Source: an uncultured Pseudomonadota bacterium (GTDB lineage: Bacteria; Myxococcota_A; UBA796; CAJQPC01). From it: a stretch of 64,000 nucleotides of DNA. The stretch covers positions 1 through 64,000 of the forward strand of contig CAJXRZ010000009.1 of the NCBI GenBank assembly GCA_913060515.1, read 5' to 3'. The position numbers and the translations under genes were made by a program. Shown here one piece after another: positions 11,677 to 19,989 of the stretch. The notes beneath the pieces were generated by a model that saw only the letters and a program-made list of their open reading frames with translations, ran no database searches and was not told the origin of the DNA. Numbering within the stretch: the first letter of the stretch is position 1; the number at the start of each line of letters is the position of its first letter.

Positions 11677-12855
11677 TCAGATGCCGGCCGCAGCCATGGC
11701 CTGGGTCACATCTGCGATCAAGTCGTCGATGTGCTCGATGCCCACGCTGGCGCGGACCAGACCGTCGGTGATGCCGATCTCCTTGCGAACGTCCGCAGGG
11801 ATGGAGGCGTGCGTCATGGCTGCAGGCAGTTCAATGAGGCTCTCCACGCCACCGAGGGACTCCGCCAGGGTGAAGACCTTGCAGGCGGCGCAGAAGCGCT
11901 CGGCCGCAGCCAAGTCGGCGTTCAGCTCGAAGCTGATCATGCCGCCGAAGCCGGACATCTGGCGACTGGCCACCTCGAACTGTGGGTGGCTGGCGTCCAT
12001 CGGGTACCAGACCTTGCCGACCTTGGGGTGGTCCTTGAGCCAAGCGACCAGGGCCAAGGCGTTGGACTGGTGGCGCTCCATGCGGATGGCCAAGGTCTTG
12101 ATGCCGCGCAGGGTCAGCCAGCAATCCCAGATACCGGGCACAGCGCCCGTGCTGTTCTGGATGAAGCGAATGCGTGTCATCAGATCGGGGTCTGCTGTGA
12201 CCACGCAGCCGCCAACCACGTCGCTGTGGCCGTTGATGTACTTGGTGGTGGAGTGCACCACGAAGTCCGCCCCCAGGGTCAGAGGCTGCTGGAAAATTGG
12301 CGTTGCAAAGGTGTTGTCGACAACAACCAGTGCGCCCACTTCCGCAGCACGTGCGGCCAGGGCCGAGATGTCCGCGACCTTGAGCAGGGGGTTGGTGGGG
12401 GACTCCAGCCACACCAAGGCGGTGCCCTCGGGGATGGCTTGCTCTGGGCTGACCGAGGTGAAGTCCACGAAGCTGAACGCGATGCCCTGGCGGGCAAAGA
12501 CCTTGGTGAACTGGCGGTAGGTGCCGCCGTAGACGTCGTCTCCGCTGACCACCTTGTCGCCGGCGGAGAGCAGGTGCATCACTGCAGCGGTCGCAGCAGA
12601 ACCGGAGCCGAAGCAAGCGGTGTGGGCGCCGCCTTCAATGTCCCGGCCCTCCAAGCTGGAGATCGCCGCCTCCAGAGCTTCCCGTGTGGGGTTCTGAGAG
12701 CGGCTGTACTCGTAGCCATTCTTGGGCTGGCCAACGGCAGGCTGGGCGTAGGTGCTGGTCTGAAAGACCGGAACCATGACCGCACCGGTGATGGGCTCGA
12801 CCGCTTGGCCACCGTGGATGGCGAGGGTCTCAGGCTTGCTGCTGTTGTCGCTCAC
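11677..12855 (-). CDS. Cystathionine gamma-lyase / gamma-synthase family PLP enzyme
   Basis: 392 residues. The GTG start at 12855 overlaps the cystathionine beta-synthase stop (GTGA). Cys/Met-metabolism PLP enzyme: SRSQNPTREALE, the cofactor-binding FGSGSAAT, DNTFATP, and the Schiff-base Lys in HSTTKYINGHSDVVGG. Paired with cystathionine beta-synthase it most likely acts as gamma-lyase, splitting cystathionine to cysteine in reverse transsulfuration. Sequence motifs alone do not separate lyase from gamma-synthase. Confidence 0.9.
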   Translation of the reverse strand: MSDNSSKPETLAIHGGQAVEPITGAVMVPVFQTSTYAQPAVGQPKNGYEYSRSQNPTREALEAAISSLEGRDIEGGAHTACFGSGSAATAAVMHLLSAGDKVVSGDDVYGGTYRQFTKVFARQGIAFSFVDFTSVSPEQAIPEGTALVWLESPTNPLLKVADISALAARAAEVGALVVVDNTFATPIFQQPLTLGADFVVHSTTKYINGHSDVVGGCVVTADPDLMTRIRFIQNSTGAVPGIWDCWLTLRGIKTLAIRMERHQSNALALVAWLKDHPKVGKVWYPMDASHPQFEVASRQMSGFGGMISFELNADLAAAERFCAACKVFTLAESLGGVESLIELPAAMTHASIPADVRKEIGITDGLVRASVGIEHIDDLIADVTQAMAAAGI

Positions 12856-14243
12856 GATTGGCTCCCGGTGCGGCTGGCGATGTAGTCGATCAAGTCGATC
12901 TTGGTGATGACGTCGTGCACCGTGTGGCGCTGGCCCTGGCTGGTGACGATGAAGCACACCTTGTAGCGGCGGAACAGGTCGGTGAGGACCGTGATGTTCT
13001 CGTCGGCCTCCACCGTGCAGAAGTCCATCTGAATCAGGTCAGCCACCGCGGTGTTCTCGCCACCGTTCTTGAGCGCGTGCTCCAGCAGAGCGGTCTCCGT
13101 CAGGATGCCGATGATCTGGCCGTCTTCCAGCACTGGAACCTGGCTCACACCCTTGAGCTTCATCAGGCCGATGACTTCGGCTGCGCGGGCCTGCGGGCCC
13201 ACAGAGATGAGCTCGCGATCGCCCTGGCGCCTGGTCAAGTCAGCGACCACGCCCAGGCCCGAGCCGGTGTCCAGGAAGCCGTTCTCCTTCATCCAGGCGT
13301 TGTTGTAGATCTTGGAGAGGTAGCGGCTGCCGCTGTCGGGCAGGATGACCAGGACCTTCAGATCCTTGCGGTCGTTGCGTGCCATCCACTTCAGAGCGCC
13401 GGCCACGGCTGCACCGCAGGAGCCACCAACAAAGATGCCTTCCTCGCGGACCACCCGGTGGGTCATCTGGAAGCTCTCCACGTCGTTCACGCGCACGATG
13501 TCGTCGATGTACTCCCACTGCACGGTGCTCGGCATGAAGTCCTCGCCGATGCCTTCCACCACGTAGGTGTAGGGCTTGGTCATCTTGCCCGTGTGGAAGA
13601 AGTCGAAGTAGACCGAACCGACGGGGTCAACGCCCACAATCTGGATGTTCGGGTTCTTGGACTTGAGGAACTTGCCGATGCCGCTGATCGTGCCGCCGGT
13701 GCCCATGCCGCAGACCACGGCGTCCAGCTCCTCGCCCATCTGCTCCCAGATCTCCGGGCCGGTGCTCAGCTCGTGGGTCTTGGGGTTGGAGGGGTTGTGA
13801 TACTGGTTCGCGTAGAAGGCGCCGGGCTCGCTGCTCAGCTTCTTGGACACGCTGTAGTAGGAGCGCTCGTCCTCGGGCTCCACGGCGGTAGGGGTGATCA
13901 CCACTTTCGCGCCGTAGGCACGCAGAGCGGCCCGCTTCTCTTCAGATTGCTTGTCCGGCATCACGAAGGTGCAGGGGTAGCCCTTGATCGCGCCGACCAT
14001 GGCCAAGCCTGCCCCGGTGTTGCCGGAGGTGCCCTCTACGATCATCGCGCCCGGCTTCAGGCTGCCGTCCGCTTCAGCATCAGCGATGATCTGAAGGGCG
14101 ATTCGATCCTTGATGGATCCACCGGGGTTCAGCATCTCCAGCTTGGAGTAGAGCTTGCCTTCTAGGCCTGCGGTGACGGAATTCATACGGACGATGGGGG
14201 TGTCCCCCACGCACTCCAGGACGTTGTCATAGACCTTGTGCAC
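12852..14243 (-). CDS. cbs: Cystathionine beta-synthase
   Basis: 463 residues. PLP domain (1-320): LNPGGSIKDR with the Schiff-base Lys, the phosphate-cradle GTSGNTGAG, GMGTGGTISG and GGSCGAAVAG. C-terminal Bateman pair (about 340-460): VGPQARAAEVIGLMKLKGVSQVPVLEDGQIIG and a second CBS motif, allosteric sites in this family. No N-terminal haem domain. Condenses homocysteine with serine (or acetylserine) to cystathionine. GTG start at 14243; first gene of a six-gene leftward operon; its upstream region holds an inverted repeat and divergent promoter elements. Confidence 0.93.
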   Translation of the reverse strand: MHKVYDNVLECVGDTPIVRMNSVTAGLEGKLYSKLEMLNPGGSIKDRIALQIIADAEADGSLKPGAMIVEGTSGNTGAGLAMVGAIKGYPCTFVMPDKQSEEKRAALRAYGAKVVITPTAVEPEDERSYYSVSKKLSSEPGAFYANQYHNPSNPKTHELSTGPEIWEQMGEELDAVVCGMGTGGTISGIGKFLKSKNPNIQIVGVDPVGSVYFDFFHTGKMTKPYTYVVEGIGEDFMPSTVQWEYIDDIVRVNDVESFQMTHRVVREEGIFVGGSCGAAVAGALKWMARNDRKDLKVLVILPDSGSRYLSKIYNNAWMKENGFLDTGSGLGVVADLTRRQGDRELISVGPQARAAEVIGLMKLKGVSQVPVLEDGQIIGILTETALLEHALKNGGENTAVADLIQMDFCTVEADENITVLTDLFRRYKVCFIVTSQGQRHTVHDVITKIDLIDYIASRTGSQS

Positions 14244-14254
14244 TACGGCTCCCT

Positions 14255-14286
14255 GAACTCGGGTTTACGAGTTCGGGGGCTATAAT
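14255..14286 (+). promoter_or_regulatory. Inverted repeat and TATAAT -10 box in divergent promoter region
   Basis: Between cbs (start 14243, minus) and the aldehyde-dehydrogenase homologue (start 14315, plus). A perfect inverted repeat, GAACTCG-N6-CGAGTTC, spans 14255-14274, followed by a consensus TATAAT at 14281-14286. No strong -35 is visible, which would suit an activator- or repressor-controlled promoter. The repeat is placed to act on both divergent genes. Confidence 0.5.
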
Positions 14287-14314
14287 CGGGTCACGCTTTT
14301 TCGGAGAGACGCGC

Positions 14315-15901
14315 TTGGACGACACCCGCGACCGCCTCGTACGCAAGGGCGACTATGTCTATGGGTCCTTCATCCGACCAGAACAGGTGGATGGGTACAT
14401 CAACGGGGTCAATCCCGGGGACCGCAGTGACGTGTTGGGACGCTTCGCGTTCTCAGAGGCTTCGGTAGATGACGCCGTAGAGCATGCCCGCATGACGGCG
14501 CGAATCTGGCGCAGGGTAAGCCTGGCCGATCGTGCCGCCTCTGTGCGCCGATTCCGCCAAGCGGTCGCCAAGGGTCGGGAGCGCTTGGTCAACCTGGCCA
14601 CCCGCGAGACAGGCAAGCCCATCTGGGAGGCCCGCGCAGAGGTCATCGACACCCTCAAGGCTCTGGACCTGCTCATGGAAGGGGGCGTCAACATGCTCCA
14701 GCCCAGCGTCCAGGAAGAGGTCTCTGGGCGCAACGATCATGTGCCGCGCGGTGTGAGCGCTCTGCTCTGCCCCTTCAACCTGCCGGTCCTGATCACCGCG
14801 ACCACCACCGCGGCCGCCGTGCTCGCCGGCAACACCGTGGTCTTCAAGCCCAGCAAGTTCACCCCTGGCTGTGGCCAGCTCATCGCCGAGCTCTGGGACC
14901 AGTGCCGCTTGCCCCGCGGCGTGGTCAACATGGTTCAAGGAAGCGGCGGCGGGGCTGGAAAGCGCCTGTCCACCCATCCGGACATCGACGCACTGGTGCT
15001 GCACGGCTCCTTCTCCACCGCCATGGACATCCGGCGTCAGGTCTTCGATAGGCCTGAGCTGCCCGTGCTCTACCAAACCGGTGGCAAGTCCCTCTCCATC
15101 GTGCTCGACGGCTGTGATCTAGAGAGGGCCGTCTACGAGGTCATGGTCGGCGCCTTCGTCTCGGCGGGCCAGCGACATGACTCCACCGCCCGCGTCATCG
15201 TCGAATCCGGCACTTACGAGGCCTTTGTAGAGTCCCTGGTGCGCCACACCAAGCGACTCTCCGTCGGCTACGGCTTCGATTCCGACATCTTTATGGGCCC
15301 CCTCATCTCCGAGAACGCCCGCAGCCGCTTCCGCCGCTACGGCCGTGCCTTGCAGGTCAAGGGCCACACCGCCCTGCTCGAGGGCAGCTCCCTCACGCGC
15401 ACCAAGCGCCGGGGTTTCTACGTCTCGCCCGGCATCTACGAGATGGACTGGCGCAACGGCTCGGCCTTCCTGAACGAGGAGCCCCCCGGGCCCACCTTGT
15501 TGATCTACCGGGTCGAGTCTCCAGAAGAGGCCGTCGCCCTGCACAACCAGGCCTTTTACCGTTTGGCTTGTGGGCTCTTCCCCAGCCCCAAGCACGACGT
15601 CGCCGATCTGGTGGACAAGCTGCGCTGTGGCCGGGTTCACGTGAACCGCAGCACGACCTCGCGCACGGTCCCCTTGGCCAGCGTGGGGTTGGGCCGAGCC
15701 AGCTCCGGACATGCCAGTGGTGCGGACTTGGTGCGCTTCTTCACCTACCCCCGCGCGCACGTGCAGGAGTCGCGTCCCTTCGACGACACCTACACCTTGC
15801 CCGGCACCCACTGGACCGCAGAGCCCAGTGACCCGCTCATCGACCTGGACAGCATGGAAGCGGACGATGACCTGGGGCAGCTGCTCGAGCCAGAGGCTTG
15901 A
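14315..15901 (+). CDS. Aldehyde dehydrogenase-fold protein lacking catalytic Cys and Glu
   Basis: 528 residues, closest in motif pattern to succinylglutamate-semialdehyde dehydrogenase (AstD-like). Retained: the oxyanion Asn in CPFNLP and the NAD-binding Lys in VVFKPSKFTP. Changed: the nucleophile motif, normally GQRC, reads GQRHDST (His at residue 288), and the general base, normally in ExGG, is Thr in YQTGGKSLS (residue 255). Both changes are clear in the DNA (cat, acc). The reading frame is intact and full length, so this is a conserved-looking pseudoenzyme rather than a decayed gene. TTG start preceded by GGAGAG; other starts are possible. Function unknown; binding or regulatory role inferred. 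Confidence 0.8.
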   Translation: MDDTRDRLVRKGDYVYGSFIRPEQVDGYINGVNPGDRSDVLGRFAFSEASVDDAVEHARMTARIWRRVSLADRAASVRRFRQAVAKGRERLVNLATRETGKPIWEARAEVIDTLKALDLLMEGGVNMLQPSVQEEVSGRNDHVPRGVSALLCPFNLPVLITATTTAAAVLAGNTVVFKPSKFTPGCGQLIAELWDQCRLPRGVVNMVQGSGGGAGKRLSTHPDIDALVLHGSFSTAMDIRRQVFDRPELPVLYQTGGKSLSIVLDGCDLERAVYEVMVGAFVSAGQRHDSTARVIVESGTYEAFVESLVRHTKRLSVGYGFDSDIFMGPLISENARSRFRRYGRALQVKGHTALLEGSSLTRTKRRGFYVSPGIYEMDWRNGSAFLNEEPPGPTLLIYRVESPEEAVALHNQAFYRLACGLFPSPKHDVADLVDKLRCGRVHVNRSTTSRTVPLASVGLGRASSGHASGADLVRFFTYPRAHVQESRPFDDTYTLPGTHWTAEPSDPLIDLDSMEADDDLGQLLEPEA

Positions 15902-15919
15902 GCTAGACCCGGGCCAGGC

Positions 15920-17863
15920 TCAGGTCTGGCAGCCCTTGAGAAGGGCATCCACGATGCTTGGATCCGCCAGGGTCGAGGTGTCGCCGATGCCATCGGCCTC
16001 GCCGCAGACGATCTTGCGCAGGATGCGCCGCATCACCTTGCCGGAGCGTGTCTTGGGGAGCCCCGCTGTGGCTTGAAAGTGGTCCACGCGGGCGTGGGCG
16101 CCGATGTGGCTGCGCAGCGCCGTGGTGAGCTCGGCGGCAAGCCCAGCGTCCACTGTGGCGCCCGCTTGAGGCACGACGAAGGCGTAGACCCCTTGGCCCT
16201 TGATGGCGTGGGGAAAGCCCACGACCGCGCACTCCGCCACAGCATCGTGGGTGAGAATCGCGGACTCGAATTCGGCTGTTCCCATGCGATGTCCGCTCAC
16301 GTTGAGCACGTCATCCACTCGGCCGGTGATCCAGTGGTATCCCTCGGCGTCCCGCCTACAGCCATCTCCGGTGAAGTACAGGCCCGGGTAGGTGGAGAAG
16401 TAGGTGGCCACGTATCGGTCGTGGTCTCCCCAGACCGTGCGCGCCTGGCCCGGCCAGGGCTGAGAGAGGCAGAGGTAGCCCTGGCCCGGACCCAGGATCT
16501 CGTGGCCGTCTTGATCCACCAGCTTGGCCAGGATGCCGGGCATGGGCAGGGTCGCGCTGCCCGCTTTGGTAGGGGTCGCTGGCGCGATGGGGGAGATGCA
16601 GATGCCACCGGTCTCGGTCTGCCACCAGGTGTCTACGATGGTGCAGCGTCCCTGTCCCACCACGTCGCGGTACCAGAGCCAGGCTTCGGGATTGATGGGT
16701 TCGCCGACGCTGCCCAGGACCCGCAAGCTGCTGGTGTCGTGGGCATGCACGAAGTGGTCGCCCTGGGCGGCCAGAGTGCGAATGGCTGTGGGGGCGGTGT
16801 ACAGGATGGTGATGCGATGGCGCTCCACCATGTCCCAGTAGCGAGAGGGATCCGGGCACATCGGCGTGGACTCGAACATCAAGGTGGTCGCGCCGTTGGC
16901 CAGCGGTCCATACACGATGTAGCTGTGGCCGGTGATCCAGCCGATGTCGGCCATGCAGGCAAAGACGTCGTCGTCCCGCAGGTCAAAGACGTTTCGGTGG
17001 GTGTAGGCGGCGTAGGTCAGGTAGCCGCCGCAGGTGTGCAGCAGGCCCTTGGGGCGGCCAGTGGAGCCGGAGGTGTAGAGGATGAACAGCGGGTCCTCGG
17101 CTGCGCAGGGCGTCGCTGGGCAGTGAGTGGGCTGGTCGTGTACCGCCTCGTGCCACCAGTGATCCCGCTCGGGATCCATCTGAACCGCTTCCCCTGTGCG
17201 CTTGACCACCAGGACGTGGTGTACGCCGCTCTCGCCCATCAGGGCCTGGTCGACCACGGCCTTCAGCGGGATCTGGCGGGTCGCCCGAAGGCCCATGTCC
17301 TGCGTGATGACCACCTCGGCACCACAGTCACGGATTCGGTCCCGCAAGGCCTCGGCGGAGAAGCCCCCAAAGACGACCGAGTGGATGGCGCCGATACGCG
17401 CACAGGCCAGCATGGCCACGGCCGCCTGGGGAACCATGCCCATGTAGATGATGACCCGGTCGCCCTTCTGAACCCCCAAGCTGATCAAGGTGTTCGCTGC
17501 CTGACAGACCCGCAGCAGCAGTGACTTGTAGCTGATGTGCTCCACCTCGCTGGGGTGGTCGCCCTCCCAGAGGATCGCGGTCTTCTCTGGCCGCTCCCGC
17601 GCGTGGCGGTCCAGACAGCTCTCGGTGACGTTGAGCTCCCCATCCGCGAACCAGGTGAACCCAGTCTGCTGAACCGTGCGAAAGCCACCTTCCAAGCCTT
17701 GGTTCGGGGGCGTCATCCAAGTGATGGACTTCAAGGTCTCTCGCAGCCAGAAGCCGGAGGGGTCCGCTTGAGCGCTCAGCCACCGCTCTCGGTAGGCGTC
17801 CATGGAGTGCAGCTCGTTCTGGGCGCCGTCGCTGACGCGCTTGGGGACAGGGATCGTGGTCAT
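15920..17863 (-). CDS. acs: Acetyl-CoA synthetase
   Basis: 647 residues, normal for Acs. Activates acetate to acetyl-CoA through acetyl-AMP; cytoplasmic. Shows the AMP-binding signature YTSGSTGRPKG, DIGWITGHSYIVYGPL, WWQTETGG, YFTGDGCRRDAEGYHWITGR, and the C-terminal PKTRSGKVMRR with the Lys usually controlled by acetylation. The start overlaps the DUF779 stop by four bases (ATGA), so it is the last gene of aldB-DUF779-acs: acetaldehyde to acetate to acetyl-CoA. Transcription is probably from the sigma-54 promoter upstream of aldB. Confidence 0.96.
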   Translation of the reverse strand: MTTIPVPKRVSDGAQNELHSMDAYRERWLSAQADPSGFWLRETLKSITWMTPPNQGLEGGFRTVQQTGFTWFADGELNVTESCLDRHARERPEKTAILWEGDHPSEVEHISYKSLLLRVCQAANTLISLGVQKGDRVIIYMGMVPQAAVAMLACARIGAIHSVVFGGFSAEALRDRIRDCGAEVVITQDMGLRATRQIPLKAVVDQALMGESGVHHVLVVKRTGEAVQMDPERDHWWHEAVHDQPTHCPATPCAAEDPLFILYTSGSTGRPKGLLHTCGGYLTYAAYTHRNVFDLRDDDVFACMADIGWITGHSYIVYGPLANGATTLMFESTPMCPDPSRYWDMVERHRITILYTAPTAIRTLAAQGDHFVHAHDTSSLRVLGSVGEPINPEAWLWYRDVVGQGRCTIVDTWWQTETGGICISPIAPATPTKAGSATLPMPGILAKLVDQDGHEILGPGQGYLCLSQPWPGQARTVWGDHDRYVATYFSTYPGLYFTGDGCRRDAEGYHWITGRVDDVLNVSGHRMGTAEFESAILTHDAVAECAVVGFPHAIKGQGVYAFVVPQAGATVDAGLAAELTTALRSHIGAHARVDHFQATAGLPKTRSGKVMRRILRKIVCGEADGIGDTSTLADPSIVDALLKGCQT

Positions 17864-18219
17864 TGGGAGTCGTCCGTTGGAGGGAGGCAGATGGTTGAAC
17901 GGGTGATGAAGCGTACCCCCATGGGGGCCTCAATGGAGAAGCCGGAGCCGCGGCCGGGCACCACATCCAAGGTCAGGGTGGTGTGGGACCAGAGGGCCCA
18001 TTGGCTCTTGTCGATGAAGACGGGGCAGCCCTCCACCCGGCCCAGGAGCACGTCTCTGGGGGAGATCTGAAACTCTCCGTCCGGGAAGCACATCGGCGCG
18101 CTGCCGTCGCAGCAACCGCCGGATTGGTGGAACATCAGCGGGCCGTGTTCCTGCATCAAGGTCTGGATCAGTGCTGCTGCCGCAGGGGTGCAGTCGACCC
18201 GGTCTAGGGACGTGCTCAT
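17860..18219 (-). CDS. DUF779 family protein
   Basis: 119 residues. Has the family's Cys-rich core HQSGGCCDGSAPMC (about residues 31-44), likely a metal site, and FIDKSQWALWSHTTLTLDV. DUF779 genes are typically next to aldB/exaC aldehyde dehydrogenases and AcoR regulators, as here. Biochemical role unknown. Lies between aldB and acs, with a strong hairpin between it and aldB. Confidence 0.88.
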   Translation of the reverse strand: MSTSLDRVDCTPAAAALIQTLMQEHGPLMFHQSGGCCDGSAPMCFPDGEFQISPRDVLLGRVEGCPVFIDKSQWALWSHTTLTLDVVPGRGSGFSIEAPMGVRFITRSTICLPPTDDSQ

Positions 18220-18237
18220 GGGGCCTCCAATGGAGAG

Positions 18238-18264
18238 CGCCCAGGCCCATCGCAGGCCTGGGCG
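18238..18264 (-). promoter_or_regulatory. Intra-operon hairpin between aldB and DUF779
   Basis: Perfect 10-bp stem CGCCCAGGCC / GGCCTGGGCG with a 7-base loop in the 54-base gap. No T-tract follows in either direction, so it is not a clear terminator. It could attenuate read-through or stabilise the aldB message 3' end. Confidence 0.6.
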
Positions 18265-18273
18265 ATGGGTTGG

Positions 18274-19794
18274 TTAGAAGAAGCCCATGGCGTTCTCGTC
18301 GTAGCTGGCCAAGATGTTCTTGGTCTGCTGGTAGTGGTTGAGCATCATCAGGTGATTCTCTCGACCGATCCCCGACTGTTTGTAGCCGCCAAAGGCCGCG
18401 TGGGCTGGGTACAGGTGGTAGCAGTTCTGCCAGACACGACCGGCCTGGATCTCCCGACCGGCCCGGTAGGCGGTGTTCACGTTGCGGGTCCACACGCCCG
18501 CGCCCAGGCCGTAGAGGGTGTCGTTGGCCAGCTCCATCGCTTGGGCGTAGCCATCGAAGCGGGCCACCGAGACCACGGGGCCGAAGATCTCCTCCTGGAA
18601 GACCCGCATCTTGTTGTGGCCAGCGAAGATCGTCGGCTGAACGTAGTAGCCGCCGGCGAGCTTGCCTGGCAGCTCCATGCGTGCGCCGCCGGTGAGCACC
18701 TCGGCGCCCTCCTGCTTGCCAATGTCCAGGTAGGAGAGGATCTTCTCGAGCTGGTCGTTGCTGGCCTGGGCGCCCATCATGGTGCTGGTGTCCAGGGGGT
18801 TGCCCATCTTGATGGCCTGGGTCCGAGCGACGGCGGCCTCCATGAAGTCCTCGTAGATGCTGCCTTCGATGAGCGCCCTGGATGGACAGGTGCAGACCTC
18901 ACCCTGGTTCAGTGCGAAGAGGGTGAAGCCCTCCAGAGCCTTGTTGCGGTAGGCATCGTCCTGCTGCCAGACGTCCTCGAAGAAGACGTTGGGGGACTTG
19001 CCGCCCAGCTCCAAGGTCACTGGAATCAGGTTCGCCGAGGCGTACTGCATGATGAGGCGACCGGTGGTGGTCTCTCCGGTAAAGGCCACCTTGGCCACCC
19101 GGTCTGACTGAGCCAGGGGCTTGCCGGCTTCAACGCCAAAGTCGTTGACCACGTTCAGTACGCCGGCCGGGAGCAGGTCGCCGATCAACTCCATCAGCAC
19201 CAGGATGGCCAGGGGCGTCTGCTCCGCGGGCTTGAGCACGATGCAGTTTCCAGCAGCCAGGGCTGGGGCCAACTTCCAGGTGGCCATGAGCAAGGGGAAG
19301 TTCCAAGGGATGATCTGCCCGACCACGCCCAGGGGCTCGTGGAAGTGGTAGGCCACCGTTCCGTCGTCCAGAACGCTGGTGCCGGACTGCTGGGCCCGAA
19401 TCGCCGAAGCGAAGTAGCGGAAGTGGTCCACACAGAGGGGAAGGTCTGCGGCCAGGGTCTCTCGCACAGCCTTGCCGTTGTCCCAGGTCTCCAGCACCGC
19501 CAGCATCTCCAGGTTCTGCTCCACCCGGTCGGCGATCTTGTTCAGGATGGCAGCTCGGGCAGCGACAGAGGTCTTGGACCAAGCCGGGAATGCGGCGTGG
19601 GCGGCGTCCAGGGCTTTGTCGATGTCCTCGCTGGTGGAGCGGGGAATCTCACAGATGGCCTGGCCGGTCACCGGGGTGATGTTGTCGAAGTAGTTGCCCT
19701 TCACCGGGGCGATCCACGCTCCGCCGATGTAGTTGGCGTAGCGCGACTTGATTTGTACGAGGCTGTCGGGTGTGTTGGGATCCGCGTAGATCAT
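18274..19794 (-). CDS. aldB: Acetaldehyde dehydrogenase (AldB/ExaC type)
   Basis: 506 residues, the usual AldB/ExaC length. Oxidises acetaldehyde (and other short aldehydes) to the acid with NAD(P). Motifs: IIPWNFP (oxyanion Asn), [18 protein letters not shown], general base ELGGKSPN, and the nucleophile in [14 protein letters not shown], which carries the extra Cys typical of this subfamily. ATG at 19794 preceded by CGGAG. First gene of the aldB-DUF779-acs operon; a consensus sigma-54 promoter ends 34 bases upstream, and an AcoR-type activator is divergent. Confidence 0.95.
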   Translation of the reverse strand: MIYADPNTPDSLVQIKSRYANYIGGAWIAPVKGNYFDNITPVTGQAICEIPRSTSEDIDKALDAAHAAFPAWSKTSVAARAAILNKIADRVEQNLEMLAVLETWDNGKAVRETLAADLPLCVDHFRYFASAIRAQQSGTSVLDDGTVAYHFHEPLGVVGQIIPWNFPLLMATWKLAPALAAGNCIVLKPAEQTPLAILVLMELIGDLLPAGVLNVVNDFGVEAGKPLAQSDRVAKVAFTGETTTGRLIMQYASANLIPVTLELGGKSPNVFFEDVWQQDDAYRNKALEGFTLFALNQGEVCTCPSRALIEGSIYEDFMEAAVARTQAIKMGNPLDTSTMMGAQASNDQLEKILSYLDIGKQEGAEVLTGGARMELPGKLAGGYYVQPTIFAGHNKMRVFQEEIFGPVVSVARFDGYAQAMELANDTLYGLGAGVWTRNVNTAYRAGREIQAGRVWQNCYHLYPAHAAFGGYKQSGIGRENHLMMLNHYQQTKNILASYDENAMGFF

Positions 19795-19828
19795 CGGGTG
19801 CTCCGTGTGGTGTGTCACCCTGGTTAAA

Positions 19829-19843
19829 GCAAGCCCTGTGCCA
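19829..19843 (-). promoter_or_regulatory. Sigma-54 (-24/-12) promoter of aldB operon
   Basis: On the minus strand TGGCACAGGGCTTGC: GG and GC dinucleotides with exactly 10 bases between, near-perfect for TGGCAC-N5-TTGC. Predicted transcription start about 19817, giving a leader of roughly 23 bases before the aldB ATG. Confidence 0.88.
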
Positions 19844-19883
19844 GCCGGAAAACCCGCCTTTGTCCAATGGAGATGTCCCTGAA

Positions 19884-19935
19884 TGCACCACTCTGGGTGC
19901 ACCGTTTTCGCACAGGTGTAGCGTTGTGAGACACC
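19884..19935. promoter_or_regulatory. Candidate activator-binding inverted repeats (AcoR UAS)
   Basis: Two dyads sharing GGTG/CACC half-sites: TGCACC-N6-GGTGCA at 19884-19901 and GGTGT-N11-ACACC at 19915-19935. They lie about 65-120 bases upstream of the predicted aldB start, the usual place for sigma-54 enhancer-binding proteins, and just ahead of the activator gene, so autoregulation is possible. Confidence 0.45.
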
Positions 19936-19989
19936 GCGAAAAGCCCTTCGCTCTTGTGCGCGGAGGTTGCCTCGTGCAGCCTGTTCCCT

